NCBI GenBank assembly: GCA_015486135.1
Contig: WFSE01000022.1
Location: 1-36,755 of the forward strand
Direction: 5' to 3'
DNA: 36,755 bases
From: Lentisphaeria bacterium
Lineage (GTDB): Bacteria; Verrucomicrobiota; Lentisphaeria; Victivallales; JAADHT01
The position numbers were made by a program, and so were the translations under genes. The notes beneath the pieces are model-generated. The model was not told where the DNA came from. It saw only the letters and a list, made by a program, of their open reading frames with translations, and did no database searches. Each line of letters starts with the position of its first letter. Positions within the stretch are counted from its first letter, which is position 1. This document shows, piece after piece, positions 1 to 8,627 of this stretch.

Positions 1-1
1 A

Positions 2-349
2 GCGAAATTGGTCCGGGTGGTGATTGGCGAAGTGTTCGATGTCGTAGTTGACATCCGCCAAGACTCCCCTACATTCGGGCAATGGGAGGGCTTTATCCTC
101 TCCGCCGAAAACAAAAGACAACTCTTCGTCCCACCCGGTTTCGCACACGGCTTTCTGACATTGAGCGACACCGTCGATTTTCTCTATAAGTGTGGCGAAT
201 ATTACTCGCCACAGCACGAGCGTGGCATAATCTGGAACGACAAGGATATCGGTATCAACTGGCCATTGGATTGCGATCCGGTTCTTTCGGAACGAGACAC
301 CGCCCTCCCCTCCTTCCAAAACGCCGAGTTTTTTACCTCAGGCACCTGA
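2..349 (+). CDS. rmlC: dTDP-4-dehydrorhamnose 3,5-epimerase, C-terminal part (cut by window edge)
   Basis: This is the C-terminal two thirds of RmlC (RfbC), a cytoplasmic enzyme that epimerises C3 and C5 of dTDP-4-keto-6-deoxyglucose on the way to dTDP-L-rhamnose. The frame is open to the left window edge and reads AKLVRVVIGEVFDVVVDIR, the typical cupin strand of the family, so the true start lies outside the window. Further family signatures are PPGFAHGFLTLSD, FLYKCGEYYSPQHERGI and WNDKDIGINWP. Full-length family members are about 180 residues, so roughly 65 residues are missing at the N-terminus. An internal TTG at 8 is not a real start. A dTDP-rhamnose gene fits with the glycan genes at the other end of the window, although nothing connects them directly. 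Confidence 0.93.
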   Translation, partial: AKLVRVVIGEVFDVVVDIRQDSPTFGQWEGFILSAENKRQLFVPPGFAHGFLTLSDTVDFLYKCGEYYSPQHERGIIWNDKDIGINWPLDCDPVLSERDTALPSFQNAEFFTSGT

Positions 350-511
350 GACTCCACCTGTCTGAGCGGCATATTCTACGGCCCGCAGGCATCCGCTTCA
401 TCCGCTTGCGCCACCTTGAAAAAGAGAAAGCTTACGCTAGATTCCTAGGGAGTGGGAGCTTGGCAAGGAAGCCCCCCAACAACCATCACACCCAACCTTG
501 GGAGGAAAAAA

Positions 512-1432
512 ATGAGGTTAAACGTGACTCTGGCGAGAACATTTGTAGCGCTCGTGGCTTTTGCCATGTCCCTAACATTGACCGCTGACGACGATTACGT
601 GATACGCCTGCATCGCGCTAGCAAAATTGGGGACAAGATTAAATTCTCGTTTACCGGTCATCTTCTCAACAGCATGGTGTTGTCATCCGGCAAGAAGGTT
701 CTGAAACAACAATTAACGGAGTTCGACGCCACATGCACTGGCACGTATACGGTTATAGCCGTGGATGAAAAAGGCAGGCCAACCAATTACAAAATTAAAA
801 TCAAGTCTTTGACCCAGGAACTAAAAGATAGCGGCAAGAAAGAGGCGCTTCTCGAGCCAGGCTCGGAAATCACCATTAAAGCAACCAAAAAAGGGGAGGA
901 ATACCTCAAGGACGGCAAGCCCCTTTCTCCAAACCTATTAAGCGTGGTAAAAATATTCTTCACTTTACCGCATTCAAATTGCACGGACGACGATATCTTC
1001 GGAACAAAAAAACGGGTCAAGATCGGGGATTCCTGGGGAATCAACGTCAAGGCAATTGCCGAGGACGCTAAAAAAGATGGAATCAATGTCTCCCCAAACG
1101 ACATAAAAGGCTCGACTATCCTTGAAAAAGTCGTCGAAGCCAACGGGCTGAAGTGCCTCCATATTTCCAGCGGAATGAAAACCAGTAAATTCTCGGTTCC
1201 GCTACCTCCGGGGTTCACTCTGGCAAAATCCTCCTTGGACGCGAAATTCCAAGGTGACTTCCCGGTGGACCTGTCGAAGGAACCCCCTTTCTCCTCGACA
1301 TCCGTCACCATAATCATAGGCGCCGTGGGTGTGTCACGGGAAAATCCCAACGCCCCCCCTGTCACCCTTCTCATTAAAAACGCCAGAAGCGCGAGCGGGA
1401 CCTTTGCCCCGGTGGAAGAGAAAAACCCCTAA
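512..1432 (+). CDS. Secreted protein of unknown function
   Basis: A 306-residue protein I do not recognise. I chose the ATG at 512 because GGAGG at 501-505 lies seven bases upstream and the first ~25 residues form a Sec signal peptide (MRLNVTLART, then a hydrophobic stretch ending SLTLTADDD). The longer reading from 452 would put non-hydrophobic residues before the signal. The mature part is rich in lysine and beta-prone, has no lipobox, and carries two isolated Cys, so it is probably a soluble periplasmic or exported protein. A GDSWGINV motif near the middle resembles the G-D-x-W turn of several uncharacterised secreted families, but I cannot assign one. It is convergent with acpS, ten bases apart, and separated from rmlC by 162 bases. 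Function unknown. Confidence 0.75.
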   Translation: MRLNVTLARTFVALVAFAMSLTLTADDDYVIRLHRASKIGDKIKFSFTGHLLNSMVLSSGKKVLKQQLTEFDATCTGTYTVIAVDEKGRPTNYKIKIKSLTQELKDSGKKEALLEPGSEITIKATKKGEEYLKDGKPLSPNLLSVVKIFFTLPHSNCTDDDIFGTKKRVKIGDSWGINVKAIAEDAKKDGINVSPNDIKGSTILEKVVEANGLKCLHISSGMKTSKFSVPLPPGFTLAKSSLDAKFQGDFPVDLSKEPPFSSTSVTIIIGAVGVSRENPNAPPVTLLIKNARSASGTFAPVEEKNP

Positions 1433-1442
1433 ACGGGGATAG

Positions 1443-1832
1443 CTAGACATCAATTTTTTCCAATATAGCCATAGCGCAAGCGTGTGTCTTCTCGTGCGAT
1501 ATGGAAACATGCAAGGACCATTTACCAGCCATGGCGTTAGCGGTAGCGGCGGCGGTACTGGACAGCTTCGCCACTGGTTTGCCGTCGGAATTGTTTAGAA
1601 TTTCCACGTCCAACCAAGAGCACCGCGGGCCAAAACCGCATCCCAAGGCTTTGGACACGGCTTCTTTCGCCGCCCATCTTCCAGCGTAATACTGGGCGTT
1701 GGCTTTGCGCTCCGCGGCTTCCGCGCGCTCTGCCTCCGTGAATATCCTTGCTTCGAAGGCTTCCCCATGCTCGGACAAGGTCCCCGCGATTCTCGCGGTT
1801 TCAACAATATCTGTACCTATGCCAACTATCAC
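1443..1832 (-). CDS. acpS: Holo-[acyl-carrier-protein] synthase
   Basis: AcpS transfers 4-phosphopantetheine from CoA to the conserved Ser of acyl carrier protein and is essential for fatty acid synthesis. The 129-residue product starts VIVGIGTDIVETARI, carrying the conserved Asp of the magnesium site, and contains AGRWAAKEAVSKALG with the catalytic Glu/Lys pair and LHVSISHEKTHACAMAIL at the C-terminus. I prefer a GTG start at 1832 because GAGGAGGA precedes it at correct spacing and the family normally begins at this residue. An upstream in-frame start at 1889 would add 19 atypical residues. Length is normal for the trimeric bacterial AcpS. It is transcribed away from the sensory operon at 2343. 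Confidence 0.92.
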   Translation of the reverse strand: MIVGIGTDIVETARIAGTLSEHGEAFEARIFTEAERAEAAERKANAQYYAGRWAAKEAVSKALGCGFGPRCSWLDVEILNNSDGKPVAKLSSTAAATANAMAGKWSLHVSISHEKTHACAMAILEKIDV

Positions 1833-2002
1833 AGATCCTCCTCGTTTGCGTAATTCAAGTGTAGCGTATGACGAGAAAGAATCAAGCACACCGAGAGGAG
1901 TCGCTGAGAAATAAAAAAATCAATCTACAACGCGTAAGTTTCCAGTTATGCCAAGGCACCACAGTCTGTTGGGATTTCGAAAGCGACAATGGCCTAAGTT
2001 GG

Positions 2003-2150
2003 AGCTCACTGAATAATTGGCAAGTGCTTTTGAACTATTGAGTTAAACACCTTCTTGGGGATATCATCTCCAAGATTTTGGGAGCGAATCTCCCAAAATC
2101 CTTGGAGCCGACTGACGACTTGAGACATCGAGCAATTCCGCAAAAGCCGA
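2003..2150 (-). repeat. Dispersed ~145-bp element, copy A (inverted relative to the other two)
   Basis: Reads from GAGCTCACTGAATAATTGGC to the GCAAAAGCCG end. Its reverse complement aligns with 13656-13796 and 20046-20194 through shared blocks such as GTCGGCTCCAAGG, CCTTGGAG and AATTGGCAAG. The ends are imperfect inverted repeats around AATTGGCAAG(C/T)GC. This copy is the most diverged of the three. No open reading frame is conserved between copies, so it is non-coding and non-autonomous. Confidence 0.75.
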
Positions 2151-2185
2151 AAACGCCCCCTCCCCTCTGAGGAGGGGCGTTTTCC
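2149..2185. terminator. Strong hairpin, possible bidirectional intrinsic terminator
   Basis: GAAAACGCCCC pairs with GGGGCGTTTTC over 11 bp, continued by an inner CTCC/GGAG stem after a one-base bulge. The A run on the left arm and T run on the right arm are the usual layout of a bidirectional rho-independent terminator. It sits between two divergent genes, where no transcript is expected to end, so it may instead belong to the adjoining repeat. Confidence 0.5.
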
Positions 2186-2274
2186 GAAGGAAAAATCTAC
2201 GCAATACCCCACTAAAATACGGGAGAGCCCAAAACCCCTTAATCATGGCACTTGCCAAATAATCGGCGGAACAC

Positions 2275-2303
2275 TTGATTTTAACTCTGAATATCCCTAT
2301 TAT
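2275..2303 (+). promoter_or_regulatory. Sigma-70-type promoter candidate for the sensory operon
   Basis: TTGATT at 2275-2280 and TATTAT at 2298-2303 are separated by exactly 17 bases. The start codon at 2343 follows about 33 bases after the expected transcription start, with AGGAG at 2332-2336. Inferred from sequence only. Confidence 0.5.
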
Positions 2304-2342
2304 AGCTAGAGAGGGTAAACAAAAATCTCGTAGGAGCGCCCG

Positions 2343-3206
2343 ATGAGCATATCTAAACGCACCCTGTCCGCCTTTATCTTCAAAGGTCTCGTCATTCTTT
2401 CATCTCTTTCTTTTGCCCTCTACCTTGCCGCCGACGACTCCCTAAAAATAGGGATAATGCAGGATAAAAGAGGCATGGCCGAGCACTTTGCTCCTCTTAT
2501 TAAATATTTCGACACCAAAGGCGTTAAAGTTCAGCTTATAGGTTTCAACTCTTATCGCAACGCCGCTGAAAAATTCAGGGATGGAAAGATTGATGCGATG
2601 TTCGCGGGGTCAGGTGTTGCTGGCACGATGATTCTTAAAGGGCTGGCATACCCATTGGTACGTCCAGTTAGCGTCGGAGGATGGAGCACCTACTGGGCCG
2701 TTGTTTTGGTTCCCAAATCAAACAACGACTTCAAAATGACTCCAAAATACTGGAGCTCCAAAAAAATAATATGCTCCGCTCTTGCGTCAAGCGGAGAATT
2801 TTTCTGCCGTGCATTCTTGGGAAAGAACACAAAATTGCTCATAGCTGGCAACCACGGCAACGCCATAAGCGCTCTGGCAAAGGGGGTCGCCGATATAGCT
2901 GTTGTCAAAAATCGAGTGTGGGATGCAGTTAAAGCACGCTATCCCGACTTAAAAAAAGTAGCGGAGGATCACGGAAAAAACCCCAACAACACCCTTATCG
3001 TGTCCTCTAAAATAGATAAAAATCTAGCGGACAAGGTTAAAAAAATATTACTAAGCCTTAAAAACGACAATTCCCCCGAAGCGGAATCACTGAAAAAAGC
3101 GCTGAAGATCACTGGATACATTGTCACAACAAAACATGATTTCAGCCACACTATTCCATTAATCAAGCACGCAGGTGTTGATAAAAACTACGATTTCGGA
3201 GATTGA
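2343..3206 (+). CDS. PhnD-like periplasmic substrate-binding protein, probable sensor input
   Basis: A 287-residue protein of the phosphate/phosphonate (PhnD-type) binding family. An N-terminal signal peptide ends near residue 30 ([10 protein letters not shown]). The mature start, [23 protein letters not shown], is the first strand and helix of the periplasmic fold. [20 protein letters not shown] and [20 protein letters not shown] are the two hinge-side segments that position ligand in the family. The start is supported by AGGAG eight bases upstream. No ABC permease or ATPase gene is nearby. Instead, a membrane histidine kinase starts one base after its stop codon, so I infer that it senses a ligand for that kinase rather than feeding a transporter. 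The ligand cannot be read from the sequence. Confidence 0.82.
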   Translation: MSISKRTLSAFIFKGLVILSSLSFALYLAADDSLKIGIMQDKRGMAEHFAPLIKYFDTKGVKVQLIGFNSYRNAAEKFRDGKIDAMFAGSGVAGTMILKGLAYPLVRPVSVGGWSTYWAVVLVPKSNNDFKMTPKYWSSKKIICSALASSGEFFCRAFLGKNTKLLIAGNHGNAISALAKGVADIAVVKNRVWDAVKARYPDLKKVAEDHGKNPNNTLIVSSKIDKNLADKVKKILLSLKNDNSPEAESLKKALKITGYIVTTKHDFSHTIPLIKHAGVDKNYDFGD

Positions 3207-3207
3207 A

Positions 3208-5628
3208 ATGTTTTTTAAACATATTTCCATAAAATTCATGATCGCGGTTTCCGTGAGCGTTCTCGTCCTTATGTTCTCTTTCTCCACCTTTTTCATCTAC
3301 GACCTGAAAAATATCCAAGAACACCAGCGCGACGATTTCATCAAACAACTGCGTTCGATTCGACAAGAGGAGGAAACCACCTTTTCAAACCTCATCAAAG
3401 CAAAGGGAAAAGTCCTTGTCAAGACTTTTGCCACCAATCAATATGAAAACATGAAGAATTACGACTATGACGCTGTCGAGGAGATGGCGTCCAATGTCCA
3501 GAAAAACCATCTTATCGCTTCTTTGAACGTAAAAGACCCGGAAGGACACGTGATTTTCAAGGGCAAGGAAAATCGAAAGTACGATTTCCGTGTTCCGATT
3601 GAAAAAGAAGGGGATATGGCTGGATACGTAGAGGTGGCTCTTAACTTGAAGCCTCTGAAAAAACGCGCACTCAAGGCGGCGAACAAAATCAACATGCTCA
3701 CGCTCAACAGCGTAAAAGAAACCGAATTGGCCGTGCATAGAATTATAGTAATCACAGTAATCTGCGCCGGAGTAGGAACACTGCTTATCTGCGGAATCAT
3801 ATATCTGATTTTCTTTTTAACGATAACACGTCCATTGAATTCTCTCAGGGATGCCGCTGAGGCGATTGCCAACGGCAAACTCGATAGTGATATTCCGGTC
3901 TGTTCCGGCAACGAAATATGCCAGCTGGCCCAATCTCTCAACCATATGCTGAATTCCCTCAGGAACGAGAAGTTGCTGAAAGAAGAGGTCGAGCGTAGAA
4001 AGAAAATCGAAAAAGAGCTTGTCATCGCAAAGGAAAACGCCGAAAAATACGCCCAGGACGCTCTTGACGCGGCAAAGGTAAAATCCGACTTCCTCGCTAA
4101 TATGAGCCATGAAATAAGAACGCCCATGAACGGTGTCATCGGCATGGCGGAACTCCTTTCCGAAACCGACCTTTCTGAAGAACAGGTCGATTATGTCAAA
4201 GTGATATGCGAAAGTGGCGACAGCCTATTGGGCATCATCAACGATATCCTCGATTTCTCGAAAATAGAGTCCGGGCACATGGAGCTAGAGCAGATCCAGG
4301 TCTCGCTCCAAGACTTAATCGAATCAGTCTTCGATATATTCAAACGCAAGGCAAGCGAAAAAGGGATTGAGCTGATTCACTATTTGGAGGAGGATGTGCC
4401 GCGGTATGTCAAGGGGGATCCAGGCAGAATAAGACAGATTCTTGTCAATTTGGTGTCAAACGCTATAAAGTTTACGAAAAAAGGGGAAATCTTCCTCTCC
4501 GTACGGAAAAACAACGAGAACAACGGTGTCGCCGAGCTCCTGTTTTCCGTCAAGGACACTGGAATTGGAATCCGCCATGACCAGAAAGAAAAATTGTTTA
4601 AAGCGTTTTCTCAGGCGAACGTATCAACGACTAGAAAATACGGAGGCACGGGGTTGGGCTTGGCAATATCGCAGCGTCTCGTCCATTTAATGCAAGGAAA
4701 AATCTGGTTTGAAAGCGAAGAGGGCATTGGCACTGAATTCCTATTCACCTTGAAACTACCGGCTATTGATCTTCCCGTGGATGGGACGATTTATAGCGAG
4801 CAGACCGAAAATCTAAGGAATAAAAAGGTTCTTATTGTGGACGACAACGCCACCAACAGAAAGATTCTCTCCATACAGTGTAGGAAGTGGGATATGATTC
4901 CCACTGCTTTCTCAAAAGCGGAAGATGGGCTAAATGCCTTGAGGAAAAGCGAGTTTGATGTTGGTCTTCTTGACATGGATCTGCCAGAGATGGACGGAGT
5001 TGAACTGGCGCGGGAAATAAGAAAATTCGTCAAAAAGGACAAACTACCACTCATGCTGATTAGTTCAGTCCAAAAGCCTACAAATGTTGAGTTCCCCGGA
5101 GAACTGTTTTCTTTCTATATTCCGAAACCAGTGAAGCAGGCGCATCTCTTTTCAGCGCTTCAGCGCATATTCGCATCACATGCGGAATCGGAAAAAGCAA
5201 CAAACCCCAGAAAAATCCATCGTCGTGATAAGATTCCGGAACTTTCCCGTCAATATCCTCTGGAACTTCTCCTTGCCGAAGACAATCCCATCAACATTAA
5301 ACTAGTGGATAAGATATTCTCCAAAATGGGATATGATTTCGATGTCGCCAAAAATGGACAGGAAGCCGTTGATATGGCAACCGCAAAAAACTACGACATA
5401 ATTTTCATGGATTGTCAGATGCCAGAGAAAAGTGGCTACGACGCCACTAGGGAACTTAGGGAAAAAGGTGTCAAGTCCGTAATCATCGCAATGACCGCCA
5501 ACGCGCTCGAGGAAGAAGAAAAAAAATGCCGAAATGCGGGAATGGATGATTACCTTGCCAAACCAGTGCATATTTCCGACTTGTCGGCTAAAATCACACA
5601 GTGGGCGGAAAAACCTTCAAGCCGATGA
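3208..5628 (+). CDS. Hybrid histidine kinase with HAMP, HisKA, HATPase and two receiver domains
   Basis: An 806-residue inner-membrane sensor kinase. Transmembrane segments at about residues 10-31 and 178-201 enclose a ~145-residue periplasmic sensor region. They are followed by HAMP (about 202-255), a coiled-coil linker, and HisKA with the phospho-acceptor His301 in [11 protein letters not shown]. The HATPase domain has an N box ([11 protein letters not shown]), G1 (DTGIGI) and G2 (GGTGLGL). Two receiver domains carry acceptor Asp589 ([11 protein letters not shown]) and Asp735 ([11 protein letters not shown]), each with the conserved Lys (IPKPV, LAKPV). There is no HPt domain, so any phosphorelay must finish on a separate HPt protein. 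I chose ATG 3208 because GGAG at 3198-3201 precedes it and the first membrane segment follows at once. It is co-transcribed with the binding protein, with one base between them. No output regulator is adjacent. Confidence 0.93.
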   Translation: MFFKHISIKFMIAVSVSVLVLMFSFSTFFIYDLKNIQEHQRDDFIKQLRSIRQEEETTFSNLIKAKGKVLVKTFATNQYENMKNYDYDAVEEMASNVQKNHLIASLNVKDPEGHVIFKGKENRKYDFRVPIEKEGDMAGYVEVALNLKPLKKRALKAANKINMLTLNSVKETELAVHRIIVITVICAGVGTLLICGIIYLIFFLTITRPLNSLRDAAEAIANGKLDSDIPVCSGNEICQLAQSLNHMLNSLRNEKLLKEEVERRKKIEKELVIAKENAEKYAQDALDAAKVKSDFLANMSHEIRTPMNGVIGMAELLSETDLSEEQVDYVKVICESGDSLLGIINDILDFSKIESGHMELEQIQVSLQDLIESVFDIFKRKASEKGIELIHYLEEDVPRYVKGDPGRIRQILVNLVSNAIKFTKKGEIFLSVRKNNENNGVAELLFSVKDTGIGIRHDQKEKLFKAFSQANVSTTRKYGGTGLGLAISQRLVHLMQGKIWFESEEGIGTEFLFTLKLPAIDLPVDGTIYSEQTENLRNKKVLIVDDNATNRKILSIQCRKWDMIPTAFSKAEDGLNALRKSEFDVGLLDMDLPEMDGVELAREIRKFVKKDKLPLMLISSVQKPTNVEFPGELFSFYIPKPVKQAHLFSALQRIFASHAESEKATNPRKIHRRDKIPELSRQYPLELLLAEDNPINIKLVDKIFSKMGYDFDVAKNGQEAVDMATAKNYDIIFMDCQMPEKSGYDATRELREKGVKSVIIAMTANALEEEEKKCRNAGMDDYLAKPVHISDLSAKITQWAEKPSSR

Positions 5629-5660
5629 CGAGGCCCGCGGGTTAATTGGCAGGCTCTATA

Positions 5661-6218
5661 TTAGCGCTGAAAAAGCCCGAACAAAACCGCCCTCCCTAGA
5701 ACATGGCCTTTCAGAAGCGCTAGCAGTTGTCGTTCGGACAATGAATCCCCTTGCCTCACCGGCAAAGTGGATATGTTCAAAGCATAGATCGAAAACACAT
5801 ACCTATGGAGCCCACTCCCCCGAGGAGGTTGCGGGCCTCCCCAGCCATCGTCACCAAAGCTATTCGCTAGTTCTACCGCGCCTTTTGGCATCTTGCTCAA
5901 AGACGCCCCCTCCGGTATGCCCCTGGAGTCCCTAGGAATATTGACGACCATCCAATGCACCCATCTTTTAGCTATAGGATTGGTGTCGACGCAAGTTATG
6001 ACAAAAGACTTCGTCCCGGCAGGAGGATTGCTCCAATTCAACGCCGGAGAGATATTTTTCCCTCCCGGCACTTTTAGCGTGGCATGTTTAGCGGGAATAT
6101 ATCTTCCGCTAGCGAAATTCCGCGAAGAGATGGAAAATTTCTTCCCAGCGGCGACCATCGTAATCACCACCACTACCAACCATACGCATCCCCCCAAACG
6201 CATGCGTTTAATATCCAT
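5661..6218 (-). CDS. Secreted PEBP-family (YbhB/YbcL-like) protein
   Basis: A 185-residue phosphatidylethanolamine-binding-protein fold. Residues 1-24 form a signal peptide or anchor (LGGCVWLVVVVITMVAAG). The family signatures are NISPALNWSNPPAGTKSF, VITCVDTNP and WVHWMVVNIP, followed by GWGGPQPPRGSGLHRYVFSIYAL, which carries the GxxGPxPPxGxGxHRY core that lines the anion-binding pocket. AAGGAGG lies seven bases before the ATG, which fixes the start. Bacterial homologues are kinase-inhibitor-like, but their ligands and roles are mostly unknown. It converges with the hybrid kinase (32 bases between stops) and lies 61 bases downstream of the beta-helix gene, so these two may be one transcript. 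Confidence 0.9.
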   Translation of the reverse strand: MDIKRMRLGGCVWLVVVVITMVAAGKKFSISSRNFASGRYIPAKHATLKVPGGKNISPALNWSNPPAGTKSFVITCVDTNPIAKRWVHWMVVNIPRDSRGIPEGASLSKMPKGAVELANSFGDDGWGGPQPPRGSGLHRYVFSIYALNISTLPVRQGDSLSERQLLALLKGHVLGRAVLFGLFQR

Positions 6219-6279
6219 CGTTCGTCCTCCTTAGGGAAAGTTTTCAGTGCGACTCCACGACTCCTCCTCTAGCGTCAAC

Positions 6280-7356
6280 TCAATCCGGCTCCTCGGGGAT
6301 ACCTCCGATCGCCGAATCGTCTTCCGGCAATTTAGGGGGAGTTTTTCCAGGCGGAGGTTTGCGGTCCGGCCCCGACTTTGGAGACTGTGGTTTAGGGGGT
6401 GGCTTAGGTCCGGCCAGCTTTTCGGTCTTCATTCGTTCAAGATACTTTGACAAAACAGGATTTGATTGGGGGTCGACTCCCACGCCTTTTGCCGGAGAAT
6501 CCCGAGTTTGAATAAAAAACGATGGTCCCCGGTGTTTTCCCCCGATAAAAACAGGGCACAGGAGTTGTACGTTTTTCTTGCAAAACACGTTGGCAATACG
6601 CCCCAATCGCTTCAAATCCATGGCTCTAACCTCCGGAGAACGCCCTTTGGAGCCAAGAATTCCACTCTTGCTAAAGATAACGCAATTATCCATGGTCAGC
6701 TTGTTCTTCCCTCCCTTACAATCCTCGTCGAACCGGAACGGAGCGTGAATAGCGGCAATAACGCAATTGGAAATGGTAAATCTGCTATTGACTCCAAAAT
6801 CAATCCCAACTCCGTTTCCCGCTATGGTACATTTTTTCAAGACGACTTTCATATCATGGAAAGGTGTTGATATAGTGGACAGGCACGTATTGAAAAAATA
6901 CTGCGAAGATTTTTTTCTCGACAACTCTCCCGCCTCCAAGTCGTATATGACGGAGTCCACGACCACTATGTCACTGGCAGTGGCCAGTCTTCTGACCCAT
7001 AAATCCCTAATGACGCAGTCCCGTCCCGTAACTTCAATTGCGAGATCACAGAACTTGCCACTTCCGTCACCCGTGATGAGAACTTTGTTAGCGGAAATAC
7101 GGAGCCTCGCACCGCGGTAGTTTCCAGGAGTCACGACAAGGACGGAGCCGTATTTCAGCTTGCTCATGGCCACTGGTGGCGACACGACATCCCCGACATT
7201 TTTTGGGCCGCATTTTATTGTCGGGCTCTTACCGACATAAGCCCTGGCCACCTTAGCCTTCTCCTCTATCGTCGCACCAAGAACTCCAAGCCCCCATAGA
7301 AGCGTTGCCGCCATCACCAAAGCACACGTGCGAGAGCACACAAGTGAACGAAACAT
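6280..7356 (-). CDS. Secreted right-handed beta-helix (pectate-lyase-like fold) protein
   Basis: A 358-residue exported protein. It has a signal peptide (residues 1-28, CALVMAATLLWGLGVLGA), then serial short strands with the asparagine/valine pattern of parallel beta-helix rungs: VLVVTPGNYRGARLRISA, KVLITGDGSGKF, CVIRDLWV, VVLKKCTIAGNG, RFTISNCVIAAIHA and KLTMDNCVIFSKSG. The last ~45 residues are a proline/lysine-rich, probably disordered tail (GPKPPPKPQSPKS). GGGAG lies seven bases before the ATG. I see no clear catalytic lyase residues, so it may be a glycan-binding or surface protein. Proteins of this type are common in PVC bacteria. The specific function is unknown. Confidence 0.75.
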   Translation of the reverse strand: MFRSLVCSRTCALVMAATLLWGLGVLGATIEEKAKVARAYVGKSPTIKCGPKNVGDVVSPPVAMSKLKYGSVLVVTPGNYRGARLRISANKVLITGDGSGKFCDLAIEVTGRDCVIRDLWVRRLATASDIVVVDSVIYDLEAGELSRKKSSQYFFNTCLSTISTPFHDMKVVLKKCTIAGNGVGIDFGVNSRFTISNCVIAAIHAPFRFDEDCKGGKNKLTMDNCVIFSKSGILGSKGRSPEVRAMDLKRLGRIANVFCKKNVQLLCPVFIGGKHRGPSFFIQTRDSPAKGVGVDPQSNPVLSKYLERMKTEKLAGPKPPPKPQSPKSGPDRKPPPGKTPPKLPEDDSAIGGIPEEPD

Positions 7357-7592
7357 GCGAAGTCTCCCGATTCAACCCTCAATCCACCTAACGGCGATTT
7401 GGCTCCAACAACAAGGTCTTGCCGAATAATTGCCAAAACACTTCCCCGCATCGTCTAGCAACCAACCTGTTCCCGAATCCCGCTCTAACAAAACATCCCT
7501 CAAGGAAGAACAATACCATATCCAGAAAGAAAAATCAATCACACCAACCGAAGACGCTAAACCGCTCAAACGCCCCAAAAGTCAACAAGGGG

Positions 7593-8627
7593 CTATGGAA
7601 TTTTAAGAGCCACCGTGTTTTCCAGGAAAAATGCTAGCAAAATCAGAATCAGCCCCGCCAGGACGAACTTCGGCCCCAATTCGCTGTAATCTACGTATAT
7701 TGGTTGCTCCTGGCTGGTTTTTTCCATTTTGTCTATCTCCCGCATGGCCTTCGCAAGCCCTTTGGAGTCCTTGGCGGGATAATAACGCCCCCCCGTGGTG
7801 GCGGCAATATCCTTCAGAAGCTTCTCGTCGAATTGCGTTGCGAGGGGAAAAATGCGCTGTCCCCGGAAAGGATCTCTGCGAACCACGCACGCATTCGGGC
7901 TACCGATTCCCACAGTGTAAATAACCACGTTGAATCTTTTAGCAAGTTTCGCCGCCTGCCTTGGCGTTATCCTGGCATCGACGTTATTGCTTCCGTCGGT
8001 GAAGAGCACCACCACTCTCCTTTTGGCCTTTGAATCCTTGAGTCTGTGAACCGCGCTCGCTATAGGTCCGGCTATTCCGGTGGCGTCGCCAATTATCCCC
8101 GCTTGCAAATTATTCAAATGAGCGAACAGCCACGCATGGTGCAGTGTTGGAGGACAAGCCACGTAGGGCAAGGGGGCGAAGGCGATGAGCCCTATGCGAT
8201 CATTAGGTCTGCGCTCGATAAATTTCCTGATTTCCTCTTTTGCTATTTCAATGCGTTTTTTCAGTTTTCCGTTCCTCAAAGCGTCCTTGATTTCATCATC
8301 ACTGTAGCCGGTAGGAACGTCTATGGCCTCCATGCTTCCAGACAAGTCGATAGCCAGCATGATATCGATTCCCTCCGCCTTTTGCTTCAGCAACTCTATT
8401 CCCTTTTGGGGACGCGCCAAAGCGAATATAAGAAGGGCCAAGCCAATAGCGCTCAAGAAAAATGGCACCCCCATGGCCATATGGAGCTTTCCGCCCGGAT
8501 TCGCCTCCTTGAAAGGCCTCGCCCAAGGAATCCTAAGGCTTGGCGGACGCTTGCGCATGGCCATGACAATCAACGCCAAGTAAGGGATGTAAAGGAGCAG
8601 AAACCATGGAAGAGCAAATCTAAACAT
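7593..8627 (-). CDS. BatA-like VWA-domain membrane protein
   Basis: A 344-residue inner-membrane protein with two N-terminal hydrophobic segments (FALPWFLLLYIPYLALIVMAM and VPFFLSAIGLALLIFAL) and a periplasmic or cytosolic von Willebrand A domain. The metal-ion-dependent adhesion site is intact: DLSGSMEAID (DxSxS), the threonine loop and VVVLFTDGSNN. A C-terminal membrane helix (FVLAGLILILLAFFLENTV) follows. AAGGAGA eight bases upstream supports the ATG at 8627, which overlaps the upstream gene by eight bases, so the two are translationally coupled. It is the last gene of the moxR operon. A second VWA (BatB) and a TPR protein (BatC) that often follow are absent here. Confidence 0.88.
   Translation of the reverse strand: MFRFALPWFLLLYIPYLALIVMAMRKRPPSLRIPWARPFKEANPGGKLHMAMGVPFFLSAIGLALLIFALARPQKGIELLKQKAEGIDIMLAIDLSGSMEAIDVPTGYSDDEIKDALRNGKLKKRIEIAKEEIRKFIERRPNDRIGLIAFAPLPYVACPPTLHHAWLFAHLNNLQAGIIGDATGIAGPIASAVHRLKDSKAKRRVVVLFTDGSNNVDARITPRQAAKLAKRFNVVIYTVGIGSPNACVVRRDPFRGQRIFPLATQFDEKLLKDIAATTGGRYYPAKDSKGLAKAMREIDKMEKTSQEQPIYVDYSELGPKFVLAGLILILLAFFLENTVALKIP

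Larger units (their letters stand above)
1833..2342. other. Divergent intergenic region, acpS / sensory operon
   Basis: These 510 bases hold no credible gene. Short open frames at 2006-2258 lie inside repeat sequence and have no ribosome binding site. The region contains one copy of a dispersed ~145-bp element (2003-2150), a strong A/T-flanked hairpin (2149-2185), a fragment resembling the same element end (2249-2275) and a promoter candidate for the rightward genes (2275-2303). Confidence 0.7.
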
